Made by a program: the position numbers and the translations under genes
The notes under the pieces: generated by a model
What the model was told of the DNA's origin: nothing
The model's database searches: none
The model's input: the letters and a program-made list of their open reading frames with translations, nothing else
Source of the DNA: Chitinophagaceae bacterium
Lineage (GTDB): Bacteria; Bacteroidota; Bacteroidia; Cytophagales; Cytophagaceae
Reading direction: 5' to 3'
NCBI GenBank assembly: GCA_028288365.1
Contig: JAQBNU010000004.1
Coordinates: 37,793-101,792, forward strand
Length of the DNA: 64,000 nt
In this document: positions 43,954 through 52,635 of the stretch, in pieces
Position numbering within the stretch: the first letter of the stretch is position 1
How the letters are laid out: each line of letters begins with the position of its first letter

Positions 43954-43982
43954 TTATCAGTGAACAGTTGTCAGTGATCAGT
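43954..43982. repeat. Period-7 tandem repeat upstream of radA
   Basis: Four 7-base units in perfect register: TTATCAG TGAACAG TTGTCAG TGATCAG (43954-43981). The unit consensus is TNNNCAG. It overlaps the radA promoter region. Confidence 0.65.
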
Positions 43983-44018
43983 AAAACGTAAGACATCTTT
44001 TTAAACAAGGCCGCTTCC

Positions 44019-44170
44019 GCGTTAGGGATTGAGCCATTGTTTGAGTTCTCCCGCCAACGGGAGGTTGTTTTATTAAGAGGGTATGAATGGCGGGAAACGA
44101 GTGGCGAAAGCCCGACCCCGCCATCGAAGTATGATTTTCAATGTAAAGCTTCTTTGGCGGGGAAACGCCC
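44019..44170 (+). repeat. Structured intergenic repeat, copy C
   Basis: Third copy. Opens GCGTTAGGGATTGAG (44019) and closes GGCGGGGAAACGCCC (44170), with GCGTT pairing AACGC. Internal stems: CTCCCG/CGGGAG (44048-44063) and an 8-bp ATGGCGGG (44087-44094) / CCCGCCAT (44117-44124). The GTGGCGAAAGCCCG motif matches copy B. It occupies the middle of the 433-bp gap between radA and fumC. Confidence 0.62.
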
Positions 44171-44364
44171 AAACCATCAAGCAGCTATAAAACGATAAAT
44201 TTATACTGAAAAAACTTTCTGACTACAAGCTCTATTCTATTCTGCCATCAGAAGATTCTCATTTTACTCTCCATTAATAATCCATCCATCTCTACCGCTA
44301 AATAAATTTATTTTGTAATATTGTTATTGGTATATTTCTCTATATTGTTACTACGAATATTGTT

Positions 44365-45765
44365 ATGAGTTTTAGAGTCGAAAAAGACACAATGGGTCCG
44401 GTGAATGTACCGGCAGACAAATACTGGGGCGCTCAGACCCAGCGTTCTAAAGAAAATTTCACGATCGGCGGTCAGCACATGCCGGAAGAAGTGATCAAGG
44501 CGTTTGCTATTTTGAAGAAAGCAGCGGCTCAGGCCAACCATGACCTGGGTGTACTTCCAAAAGACAAACAAGACATCATAGGCAAAGTATGTGACGAAAT
44601 CCTGGCGGATCAATTGAGCGATCAATTCCCTTTGGTGGTATGGCAAACAGGTTCAGGTACACAATCGAACATGAACGTGAACGAAGTGGTCGCCAACCGT
44701 GCACATGTATTGTTGGGAGGGAAACTCAGCGACGAAAAGAAAAGCATTCACCCGAACGACGACGTCAATCAATCTCAATCGTCTAACGATACCTTCCCGA
44801 CAGCCATGCACATTGCGGCTTACAAGCTGATCAAGGAAACGACTATTCCAGGTGTAACCGTTTTAAGAAACACATTGGATGCCAAAGCAAAAGAATTCAA
44901 AGACATCGTAAAAATCGGTCGTACCCATTTGATGGATGCTACACCGCTTACGTTGGGTCAAGAATTTTCAGGTTATGTATCTCAACTGGATCATGGACTG
45001 AAAGCTTTAAATAATACATTGGATCACTTGGGCGAATTGGCTTTGGGTGGGACAGCAGTAGGAACAGGAATCAATACACCGAAAGGCTATGCAGATTTAG
45101 TAGCGAAGAAAATTGCTACACTCACAGGTTTGCCTTTCCGCTCGGCTGAAAATAAATTTGAAGCATTGGCTTCTCATGATGCTTGTGTGGAAACATCTGG
45201 TGCCTTGAAACAATTGGCTGTAAGCTTGATGAAAATTGCCAACGACGTGCGTTGGTTAGCCTCAGGTCCTCGTTGCGGAATCGGAGAGATCAACATTCCG
45301 GAAAACGAACCGGGTTCTTCTATCATGCCGGGTAAAGTAAATCCCACACAATGCGAAGCATTGACCATGTCATGCGCACAAGTGATCGGTAACGATGCGG
45401 CCATCACAGTGGGTGCGATGCAAGGACACTTCGAATTAAACGTATTCAAACCGGTCATCATTTTCAATTTGTTGATGGCAGGTCGTTTGATCGGTGATGC
45501 GTGCGATTCATTCAATAAACATTGCGCGGTAGGTATTGAACCTAACATCGCTAACATCAACCATAACCTGGAGAATTCGTTGATGCTGGTAACAGCATTG
45601 AACACGCATATCGGTTACGAAAACGCAGCGAAGATCGCGAAGAAGGCACACAAGGAAGGATCAAGCTTGAGAAAAGCAGCGATCGATCTTCAATTGTTGA
45701 CAGACGAACAATTCACGCAGTGGGTGGATCCGAAAAAAATGATTGGAAGCATAGAGAAAAATTAA
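44365..45765 (+). CDS. fumC: Class II fumarate hydratase
   Basis: 466 aa. Iron-independent TCA-cycle enzyme: fumarate + water to malate. The family signature [11 protein letters not shown] is at about 317-327 with catalytic Ser318, and other active-site stretches are visible ([47 protein letters not shown]). Cytoplasmic tetramer in known members. Starts from an ATG preceded by an AT-rich promoter region containing TATATTTC (44331-44338). Confidence 0.97.
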   Translation: MSFRVEKDTMGPVNVPADKYWGAQTQRSKENFTIGGQHMPEEVIKAFAILKKAAAQANHDLGVLPKDKQDIIGKVCDEILADQLSDQFPLVVWQTGSGTQSNMNVNEVVANRAHVLLGGKLSDEKKSIHPNDDVNQSQSSNDTFPTAMHIAAYKLIKETTIPGVTVLRNTLDAKAKEFKDIVKIGRTHLMDATPLTLGQEFSGYVSQLDHGLKALNNTLDHLGELALGGTAVGTGINTPKGYADLVAKKIATLTGLPFRSAENKFEALASHDACVETSGALKQLAVSLMKIANDVRWLASGPRCGIGEINIPENEPGSSIMPGKVNPTQCEALTMSCAQVIGNDAAITVGAMQGHFELNVFKPVIIFNLLMAGRLIGDACDSFNKHCAVGIEPNIANINHNLENSLMLVTALNTHIGYENAAKIAKKAHKEGSSLRKAAIDLQLLTDEQFTQWVDPKKMIGSIEKN

Positions 45766-45794
45766 TTTTTTTATAAACGATAAACCAAATGCAC

Positions 45795-46412
45795 ATGAGA
45801 AAAGTTGTATTTCTATTCCTAATGTTGTTCTTAAGTCTAAACTATTCTTTTGCTCAGAAAATGACCAAAGAAGAAAAGGCAGAAGAAAAAGAGTGGGCTA
45901 AAAAAATGAAAAATTTGAAGCCGCTAGACTATAAGCACCTCATTGAAGAGAAGGAGTCACTTTCTCAACAGGCACAGGAAGCTACTTCCAACCTGAGTCA
46001 GTGTACCAGTTCACAAACTGCTAAAGACGATGAGATCGTAAAGCTGAGAGCTGAATTGGATTCGTTGAAAACAGCAACGCCTGTTGCAGCAACGACTACA
46101 AAAGGTGGAAAGAAAACAGCGGCTACTGCTTCTACCGCAAGTACTGTTAAACCTGGTGTGATCTATAAGGTACAAATCGGTGCTTTCCGTAATAAAGACC
46201 TGACGAAGTATTTCAACAACAACAAAAACTTCAGCGGAGATGTAGATGCAGACGGTGCGAAGAAATATACCTTGGGTGAGTTTGTGGAATACTGGGAAGC
46301 AGACAACTTCAAAAAATACTTAAGAGAGATGGGTGTAAAAGATGCCTGGATCGTGGCATACAAAGACGGCAACAGAGTGCCGATCAAAGATGCTTTGGAA
46401 GGAACATTCTAG
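45795..46412 (+). CDS. Secreted coiled-coil protein with SPOR-like C-terminus
   Basis: 205 aa from the ATG at 45795 (another ATG two codons earlier is possible). Signal peptide (1-20, ending YSFAQ), a charged coiled coil (about 25-95), a Thr/Ala-rich linker, and a C-terminal domain starting KPGVIYKVQIGAFRNKDLTKY, which resembles SPOR peptidoglycan-binding domains. Such proteins are sometimes annotated ezrin/radixin/moesin-like in this phylum. Probably a periplasmic structural protein. It follows fumC by 29 bp. Confidence 0.75.
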   Translation: MRKVVFLFLMLFLSLNYSFAQKMTKEEKAEEKEWAKKMKNLKPLDYKHLIEEKESLSQQAQEATSNLSQCTSSQTAKDDEIVKLRAELDSLKTATPVAATTTKGGKKTAATASTASTVKPGVIYKVQIGAFRNKDLTKYFNNNKNFSGDVDADGAKKYTLGEFVEYWEADNFKKYLREMGVKDAWIVAYKDGNRVPIKDALEGTF

Positions 46413-46435
46413 TTTGTACCAAAATCAGTCTTTAC

Positions 46436-46466
46436 AGAAAAGCAGTCTAGTACTGCTTTTCTTGTT
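46436..46466 (+). terminator. Terminator after the SPOR-like gene
   Basis: Perfect 11-bp stem AGAAAAGCAGT (46436-46446) / ACTGCTTTTCT (46452-46462) with a 5-base loop, followed by a partial T run. Confidence 0.75.
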
Positions 46467-46482
46467 TTAATACCAAAAGCTT

Positions 46483-47727
46483 ATGAGCGCCATTACGAAA
46501 ATCACCTGCCCGAAATGTAAGTTTGAATTCAATGCGGAACAGGCTTTGGCCACTGACATTGAATTGAAATTGAAAGCTGAATTCAATCAGCGTTTCAAAG
46601 TACTTACGGATGAAAACAATCGCAAGAGAGATCTTGAAGTACAGGAAGCAAAAAGCAAACAGGAAGCAGACTATAAAAAAACGTTGGAAGCCGATCGTAC
46701 TAAACAGGAAGCAGCTATGAAACAACAGTTGCAGGCGGACTACGAAAAGCAAATGACTTCGCTCAACGCCGAACTGGAAGCGAAGAGACAAGAAAATATT
46801 AAGTTCAAGGAAAAACAATTTGAACTCGAACAGAAGGAAAGACAGCTGAAAGACCAGGAGCTTAATATGAAACTGGAAATGCAGCAGAAGATGGCCCAGG
46901 AAAAAATAGAGATTGAAGAAGTAGCAAGGAAACGTGCAGAAGAACAAGTGCAGATGAACGTTAAAGAAAAGGAAGTTCAGATGGAACAGCTTCGCACACA
47001 AGTGAGAGAGATGCAGCGCAAGATGGAACAAGGTTCCATGCAATTGCAGGGCGAGGCACAGGAATTGGTATTGGAAGAATTGCTGGCCAATTTTTTTCGC
47101 TTCGATGAAATTCGGGAAGTGGCTAAAGGTATACGTGGTGCAGACGTAGTACAGGTGGTAAAAAATCAGTACGGTAAAGAATGTGGTAAAATCATTTACG
47201 AAAGCAAACGTACCAAATCCTTCAGCGAAGGTTGGATAGAAAAATTAAAAGTAGATATGCGTGCCGAACGCGCTGACTTTGCGGTCATCGTGACGGAAGC
47301 CATTCCCAAAGAGATGAATAGTTTTGGGTTCAAAGACGGTGTATGGATCTGTACCTTCCGTGAAGTACAAGGTGTGGCTGCCTTGTTGAGAGAAGCCATT
47401 TTGGGAGTTTTTAATTCTAAAGTAGCCGAAACGAATAAAGGAGATAAAATGCAATTGCTCTACGGTTACTTGACCGGAAATGAATTTGTGCAACAAATGC
47501 GCTCCATCGTGGAAACGTTTGTGACCATGAAGGACTCTTTAGAGAAAGAGAAAAGAGCTTACCATAAAATCTGGAGCGAACGGGAAAAACAAATGGACAA
47601 AGTCATTCAAAATTCTGCGAGTATCTATGGTTCCCTGCGAGGCATTGCCGGCAGCGCCATACAGGAGATTCAACAATTGGAAGCCGGTAATTTATTTTTA
47701 GACGCCCCTGATGAGGAGCAGAAATAG
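46483..47727 (+). CDS. DUF2130 coiled-coil protein
   Basis: 414 aa. Opens with a short CPKCKFEFN zinc-like motif (about 9-17), a long highly charged coiled coil (about 30-200) and the globular DUF2130 domain (about 210-400: EELLANFFRFDEIREVAKGIRGADVVQVV; FAVIVTEAIPKEMNSFGFKDGVWIC; GNEFVQQMRSIVETFVTMKD). The DUF2130 fold resembles restriction-endonuclease-like cores but its activity is unproven. The next gene starts 3 bp after its stop. Confidence 0.88.
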   Translation: MSAITKITCPKCKFEFNAEQALATDIELKLKAEFNQRFKVLTDENNRKRDLEVQEAKSKQEADYKKTLEADRTKQEAAMKQQLQADYEKQMTSLNAELEAKRQENIKFKEKQFELEQKERQLKDQELNMKLEMQQKMAQEKIEIEEVARKRAEEQVQMNVKEKEVQMEQLRTQVREMQRKMEQGSMQLQGEAQELVLEELLANFFRFDEIREVAKGIRGADVVQVVKNQYGKECGKIIYESKRTKSFSEGWIEKLKVDMRAERADFAVIVTEAIPKEMNSFGFKDGVWICTFREVQGVAALLREAILGVFNSKVAETNKGDKMQLLYGYLTGNEFVQQMRSIVETFVTMKDSLEKEKRAYHKIWSEREKQMDKVIQNSASIYGSLRGIAGSAIQEIQQLEAGNLFLDAPDEEQK

Positions 47728-47730
47728 CCA

Positions 47731-49467
47731 ATGAATCCAATCATGGATATCCCTTCAAAATTCCCACGCTGGATAGAACCTGCGGAGGTAGATCTTGTAA
47801 AAGCAGAAGCCCTGGCCAAAGAATTAAATATTTCTTTGCCGTTGGCGCAATTGCTTTTTCGCAGAGGCATCTGCACGTTTGATGAAGCGAAAAAATTCTT
47901 TCGTCCATCGCTCAGTGATTTACACGATCCTTTTCTCATGAAAGACATGGATCGCGCGGTAGAGCGTTTGATGAGGGCATTGGATAATAACGAACGCATC
48001 ATGATCTACGGTGATTACGATGTGGACGGTACGACTTCTGTGGCGTTGGTGTATTCCTTTCTTTCTACCTTCTATTCCAATTTACTGTATTACATTCCCG
48101 ATCGTTACAAAGAAGGTTATGGTGTATCGCTGCAAGGCATGCACTTTGCCAAAGAGAAAGAAGTAGATCTAATCATCAGTTTAGATTGCGGTATCAAATC
48201 GTTCGCAGCCATTAACTTGTGCAATGAACTGGGTATGGACTTTATCGTTTGTGATCACCACAAACCTGATGAATCGTCTCTTCCACCGGCTTATGCGGTG
48301 CTGGATGCCAAGCGCAGCGATTGTAATTATCCTTACAAAGAACTTTCCGGTTGTGGTGTGGGATTTAAATTATTGACGGCGCTCTGCCAGAAAACAAACA
48401 GACCATTTGATACCTTGCTTCCGTTCATGGATTTAGTGGTCATCAGCATCGCGGCAGATATTGTTCCCATCACTGGAGAGAATCGTGTACTGGCTTATCA
48501 CGGATTGAAACAGCTGAATGCCTCATCACGCGTGGGAATTCGTGCATTGATCAAAGTGGCTGGATTTAAAAAAGACCTGAACATTTCTAACGTAGTTTTC
48601 GGCCTGGCACCGCGCATCAACGCAGCAGGCAGAATAGATCATGCGTTTGGTGCATTGGAATTATTGCTGGAGCAGGACGAAACATTAGTGACTGACAGAG
48701 CCAACCAAGTCGATGACCTGAATAGCAGCCGCAAAGATTTTGACCAACGCATCACCGAAGAAGCACTAGCCATGATCGAAGCGGAAGGTCAGGCGAATGC
48801 AAGAACGACAGTATTGTTCAAAGAAGACTGGCACAAAGGGGTGATTGGCATTGTTGCGTCCCGCTGCATAGAAAAATATTACCGACCGACTATCATCCTT
48901 ACAGAAAGTCATGGTTTGGTAACGGGCTCGGCACGCTCGGTGAGAAATTTCGATTTACACGAAGCCATTTCTCAATGCGAAGATTTATTGGAACAGTTTG
49001 GTGGACACATGTACGCGGCTGGTTTGACATTAAAGAAGGAAAATCTTCCGGCGTTCAAGAAAAAATTTGAACTGGTGGTTGCCGCAAGTATAGAAGAAAA
49101 CATGTTGCTGGCCTCTCTCGAAATAGACGAAGAAATTCCGTTGAGCCGCATCACGGATAAGTTTTTTCAGATTGTTGAGCAAATGGCTCCTTTTGGTCCG
49201 GGGAATATGCAACCTACATTTGTGGTACGAAACGTAAAAGCCAAAGCGGTACGTTTATTGAAAGAGCAACACCTGAAGTTTGAAGTATGTTGTCCCAACA
49301 CCGGACAGCGCATTGCAGCCATCGGTTTTCAAATGGCGGAGTTTTATAAAGCCGTCGATGAGGGTAAAAGTTTTGATCTTTGTTTCCAAATCCAGGAAAA
49401 CGAGTATCTTGGAAAAAAAACACTGCAATTATTGGTGAAGGATATTAAATTTGTGGAGGATTTATAG
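47731..49467 (+). CDS. recJ: Single-stranded-DNA exonuclease RecJ
   Basis: 578 aa. 5'-3' ssDNA exonuclease of recombination and mismatch repair. The DHH-family metal sites are intact: [11 protein letters not shown] near 94, DCG near 148, VCDHH at about 173-177, and the C-terminal DHHA1/OB region ([28 protein letters not shown]). Starts 3 bp after the DUF2130 stop and is followed 2 bp later by the lptB gene, so the three are one operon. Confidence 0.95.
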   Translation: MNPIMDIPSKFPRWIEPAEVDLVKAEALAKELNISLPLAQLLFRRGICTFDEAKKFFRPSLSDLHDPFLMKDMDRAVERLMRALDNNERIMIYGDYDVDGTTSVALVYSFLSTFYSNLLYYIPDRYKEGYGVSLQGMHFAKEKEVDLIISLDCGIKSFAAINLCNELGMDFIVCDHHKPDESSLPPAYAVLDAKRSDCNYPYKELSGCGVGFKLLTALCQKTNRPFDTLLPFMDLVVISIAADIVPITGENRVLAYHGLKQLNASSRVGIRALIKVAGFKKDLNISNVVFGLAPRINAAGRIDHAFGALELLLEQDETLVTDRANQVDDLNSSRKDFDQRITEEALAMIEAEGQANARTTVLFKEDWHKGVIGIVASRCIEKYYRPTIILTESHGLVTGSARSVRNFDLHEAISQCEDLLEQFGGHMYAAGLTLKKENLPAFKKKFELVVAASIEENMLLASLEIDEEIPLSRITDKFFQIVEQMAPFGPGNMQPTFVVRNVKAKAVRLLKEQHLKFEVCCPNTGQRIAAIGFQMAEFYKAVDEGKSFDLCFQIQENEYLGKKTLQLLVKDIKFVEDL

Positions 49468-49469
49468 CA

Positions 49470-50207
49470 ATGATTTTAAGATCGGAACATTTATTTAAAA
49501 AGTATAAAAGTCGTTTGGTAGTGAACGACGTCACGGTGGAAGTGAACCAAGGCGAAATTGTCGGTTTGCTGGGCCCGAATGGCGCGGGTAAGACAACATC
49601 TTTCTACATGTTTGTCGGATTGATCAAACCCAACAGCGGCCAGATTTTTTTGAATGACGAAGACATCACGCACTTGCCCATGTTTCAGCGGGCGCGTAAA
49701 GGCATTGGTTACCTGGCGCAGGAAGCATCGGTCTTCAGAAAACTAAGTGTAGAAGACAACATCGCTTCTATTTTGGAAATGACTGACATCCCCAAACAAC
49801 AACAAAAAGAAAAGGTAGAAGAACTATTAGAAGAATTTAGTTTGACCCACGTGCGCAAAAACTTGGGTCGTGTGTTATCGGGAGGCGAGCGCCGCCGCAC
49901 AGAGATTGCGAGAGCACTGGCTGTCGATCCTAAATTTGTATTGCTTGATGAACCCTTTGCGGGCGTAGATCCTATCGCGGTAGAAGAGATACAAACCATC
50001 GTTGCCAAATTGAAAAGAAAAAACATTGGTATCCTCATAACCGATCACAACGTGAATGAAACATTATCCATCACCGATAGAGCGTATCTGTTGTTTGAAG
50101 GAAGGATACTAAAATCAGGTACTTCAGAAGTATTGGCAGCAGACGAACAAGTGCGTAAAGTGTACCTTGGTCAAAACTTTGAATTCAAACGTAAAATTTT
50201 GCTATAA
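49470..50207 (+). CDS. lptB: LPS export ABC transporter ATP-binding protein
   Basis: 245 aa. ATPase that powers lipopolysaccharide extraction from the inner membrane together with LptFG. Walker A GPNGAGKT (35-42), Q-loop YLAQEASVF (about 81-89), signature [11 protein letters not shown] (136-146), Walker B VLLDEP (157-162) and the switch His in TDHNVNETL are present. The sequence matches LptB closely ([19 protein letters not shown]). Cytoplasmic. Confidence 0.95.
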   Translation: MILRSEHLFKKYKSRLVVNDVTVEVNQGEIVGLLGPNGAGKTTSFYMFVGLIKPNSGQIFLNDEDITHLPMFQRARKGIGYLAQEASVFRKLSVEDNIASILEMTDIPKQQQKEKVEELLEEFSLTHVRKNLGRVLSGGERRRTEIARALAVDPKFVLLDEPFAGVDPIAVEEIQTIVAKLKRKNIGILITDHNVNETLSITDRAYLLFEGRILKSGTSEVLAADEQVRKVYLGQNFEFKRKILL

Positions 50208-50222
50208 CTTACAGCCAGGGAA

Positions 50223-51734
50223 ATGGGAATTTTTAATTTTGCTGTAAGAGAGTTATTAAAAAGAAGGTACAGTGGCATCGAGCAATTCATGCTGCATCCG
50301 CACGATGTGCAGGATCGTGTATTCCATTCACTCATTCACAAAGCCGAAAAGACAGAATGGGGTAAACGTTACGATTACAAAAGCATACGCTCTTACGAAG
50401 AATATACTAAACGCGTCCCTGTAAGCACGTACGAAGAACTCTATCCGTATATAGAAAAAATTCTATTGGGCACCCAGAATGTGTTGTGGCCTTCCCGCAT
50501 TCGCTGGTTTTCCAAATCCTCTGGTACGACAAACGACCGCAGCAAATACATTCCGGTTTCTCCTGAAGCATTAACCGTTTGCCATTACAACGGAGGTAAA
50601 GATTTACTCTCTCTCTATTTTCAAAATGTTCCGAAAAGCCAGATGTTCAAAGGGAAGAACATCGGTATCGGCGGTACCTACAAACGCAATCACATGCACG
50701 CGGATTCCTACATGGGAGATGTGTCTGCGGTGATCCTCGCCAACCTTCCATTCTGGGCGCAGTTTGCGCGTACCCCGTCACTCAAGGTGGCATTGATGAG
50801 CGATTGGGAAGAGAAAATTGAAAAACATGCACGACTCACCATGGATGAAAACGTGGCGAGTATTTCTGGTGTTCCTACTTGGACGATTATTCTCATGGAG
50901 CGTATCCTGGAAATTACGGGTAAACAAAATATGCTGGAAGTATGGCCGGACTTTGAAGTCTTCTTTCATGGTGCGGTTGCCTTTACACCCTACCGCGAAT
51001 TATTCAAAACTTTTTTCCCTTCCGATCAGGTTAACTATGTAGAGACCTACAATGCTTCCGAAGGATTTTTTGGTATACAAGATCAATTGGGTACCGGCGA
51101 CATGTTGCTCATGCTCGACTATGGAATCTTCTATGAATTTATTCCGGTAGATGATTTGGAAAAAGAACAACCACGCATTTTACCTTTGTCTGCTGTTGAA
51201 TTGGGGAAAAGTTATGCCATGGTAATTAGCACCAATTCAGGCTTGTGGCGTTATTCCATTGGTGACACAGTGCGTTTTGTTTCTGTCGCGCCCTATCGCA
51301 TTCGCATCACAGGACGTACGAAACATTTCATCAATGTGTTCGGTGAAGAATTGGTGATAGAAAATGCAGAGACGGCTTTGAGTAAGGCTTGTTTGGAAAC
51401 GGATTCATTGATCAGCAACTTCACCGCCGGTCCTATCTTTTTTGGTACAGACAAACAAAAAGGTGGTCACGAATGGATCATAGAATTTACAAAGCAGCCG
51501 AAGGATCTGGAATTATTTGCCAAAGTATTGGACGAACAACTCCGAGCACTCAACTCTGATTACGATGCCAAACGTTACAAAGACATGGCACTGCTGCTGC
51601 CTAAGGTTCACGCGGCTCCTGAAGACACCTTTTATCAGTGGATGAAAAAAAGAGGGAAGTTGGGTGGACAGAATAAAGTACCGCGCTTGTCCAATACACG
51701 GGAGTTCCTGGATGATTTGTTGAAATATTTGTAG
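50223..51734 (+). CDS. GH3-family (auxin-responsive promoter-like) acyl-adenylate protein
   Basis: 503 aa. Bacterial homologue of plant GH3 acyl-acid amido synthetases. Adenylation motifs: the phosphate-binding SSGTTNDRSKYIP (about 99-111), the YNASEGFFGIQ stretch (about 279-289) and LWRYSIGDTVRFV (about 341-353). It would activate a carboxylic acid as an adenylate and perhaps join it to an amino group; the natural substrate in Bacteroidetes is not known. It starts 15 bp after lptB and ends before a strong bidirectional terminator. Confidence 0.9.
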   Translation: MGIFNFAVRELLKRRYSGIEQFMLHPHDVQDRVFHSLIHKAEKTEWGKRYDYKSIRSYEEYTKRVPVSTYEELYPYIEKILLGTQNVLWPSRIRWFSKSSGTTNDRSKYIPVSPEALTVCHYNGGKDLLSLYFQNVPKSQMFKGKNIGIGGTYKRNHMHADSYMGDVSAVILANLPFWAQFARTPSLKVALMSDWEEKIEKHARLTMDENVASISGVPTWTIILMERILEITGKQNMLEVWPDFEVFFHGAVAFTPYRELFKTFFPSDQVNYVETYNASEGFFGIQDQLGTGDMLLMLDYGIFYEFIPVDDLEKEQPRILPLSAVELGKSYAMVISTNSGLWRYSIGDTVRFVSVAPYRIRITGRTKHFINVFGEELVIENAETALSKACLETDSLISNFTAGPIFFGTDKQKGGHEWIIEFTKQPKDLELFAKVLDEQLRALNSDYDAKRYKDMALLLPKVHAAPEDTFYQWMKKRGKLGGQNKVPRLSNTREFLDDLLKYL

Positions 51735-51751
51735 GACGATTTAATATATAT

Positions 51752-51794
51752 AAAAAAGAAGCCCTGCTTGAATCTCAAGCAAGGCTTCTTTTTT
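51752..51794. terminator. Bidirectional terminator
   Basis: Long stem AAAAAAGAAGCC-C-TGCTTGA / TCAAGCA-A-GGCTTCTTTTTT with one internal mismatch and a short loop. Lies between convergent genes. Confidence 0.9.
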
Positions 51795-51809
51795 ATATCG
51801 TTTGTGTTT

Positions 51810-52415
51810 CTAGAAATTAAAACGTCCACCAACTCCTGGCTGTACATAGAGTCCAGGATTGTTAACAAAGTTAACGTAGAAGTTCAAGTCAGCGAACACA
51901 GAGAAAGGAGCATCTTTAAAAGTATATTCTGCACCACCCAATGCATCGATACCAAATTGTACATACGTAGCTCTGTCATTGTGATAGCCATAGCCATCGT
52001 AGTAATAATATTTGTAAGAAATGGTTCTCAGTTGCAAACCACCACCTGCATACCATTGCAATCCGGTTACCGGTCTGATGTCAAACAATCTGGTATAATG
52101 TGCCTGGAATGCAACACCGAAAGGACGATCGTGTCCATAACCGTAATATCCGTTTTGGTAATAATGATGATCATAGTCGTAAGCATAATCATAACCACCA
52201 AAAAGGAATGTTGGGATACCTGCATTAAATTCTAATGCAGCTTTTGTTCCAAGGTATTTTTTAAACGTAACACCGGTAGGGTCTCCTAGACGTATACCAA
52301 TGGCCATGTTTTTTTCAGCGTTAGTACCGACATTGGAACCAACGGATTTTTTTTGTCCGTAAGAAGTGGAAATGCAAAGCACAAGAAGTGCTAAAAGGAA
52401 TAGGTGTTTTTTCAT
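51810..52415 (-). CDS. Outer-membrane/secreted protein with Tyr/His/Gly-rich loop
   Basis: 201 aa from the ATG at 52415 (MKKHLFLLALLVLCISTSYG|Q signal); upstream in-frame starts give a non-signal extension. The mature protein is beta-rich with barrel-like strands (MAIGIRLGDPTGVTFKKYLGTKAALEFNAGI; VFADLNFYVNFVNN) and an unusual loop YDYDHHYYQNGYYGYGHDR (about 92-110), and ends GGRFNF. Terminal Phe fits an outer-membrane barrel. Transcribed from a very good promoter. Confidence 0.8.
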   Translation of the reverse strand: MKKHLFLLALLVLCISTSYGQKKSVGSNVGTNAEKNMAIGIRLGDPTGVTFKKYLGTKAALEFNAGIPTFLFGGYDYAYDYDHHYYQNGYYGYGHDRPFGVAFQAHYTRLFDIRPVTGLQWYAGGGLQLRTISYKYYYYDGYGYHNDRATYVQFGIDALGGAEYTFKDAPFSVFADLNFYVNFVNNPGLYVQPGVGGRFNF

Positions 52416-52445
52416 AGCTCTGTATAATTGTTTTTTGTTGGTGAG

Positions 52446-52475
52446 CAAATATAGTGCGAATAGGAATACGCACAA
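52446..52475 (-). promoter_or_regulatory. Perfect Bacteroidetes promoter with inverted repeat in its spacer
   Basis: TTG (52473-52475), 19-base spacer, TATATTTG (52446-52453), about 31 bp upstream of the ATG. Within the spacer GTGCG (52454-52458) and CGCAC (52469-52473) form a 5-bp inverted repeat 10 bp apart. The -7 and -33 match the consensus exactly; the operator reading is a guess. Confidence 0.6.
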
Positions 52476-52572
52476 TAAAACGAGGAAATTTTAACATACC
52501 AGGAATAATTTTTCTCAGTATGAGGAAAAAACAAGCAATTAGTATAGGGGTAGGGATCTTTTGGATTGTCTT

Positions 52573-52626
52573 TGTTGACATAAAAAAACCCTGGTATTGG
52601 ATTGACCAGGGCTTTTTATGTCAACA
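52573..52626 (-). terminator. Terminator with nested hairpins
   Basis: Perfect outer stem TGTTGACATAAAAA (52573-52586) / TTTTTATGTCAACA (52613-52626) around inner CCCTGGT/ACCAGGG. It lies just downstream of the 52636-54138 gene, which is transcribed toward it. Confidence 0.85.
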
Positions 52627-52635
52627 AACATATCA

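Noticed and set aside
43954..43981. CRISPR-like array
   Set aside because: Units are 7 bases with no spacers of constant length, and no cas genes are present.
43978..44172. Minus-strand frame across structured repeat copy C
   Set aside because: It only arises because the repeat is open in that frame; no family and no ribosome-binding context.
45174..45605. 143-aa reading frame antisense to fumC
   Set aside because: Fully inside a highly conserved housekeeping gene; codon usage and composition do not look like a protein.
46447..47043. 198-aa antisense reading frame across the DUF2130 gene
   Set aside because: It is rich in Phe, Leu and His, as expected for the reverse of a Lys/Glu-rich coiled coil, and lies wholly opposite a well-supported gene.
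51768..52235. 155-aa plus-strand frame opposite the Tyr/His-rich barrel gene
   Set aside because: Lies over a gene with clear signal peptide, promoter and terminator; the plus frame begins inside the terminator.
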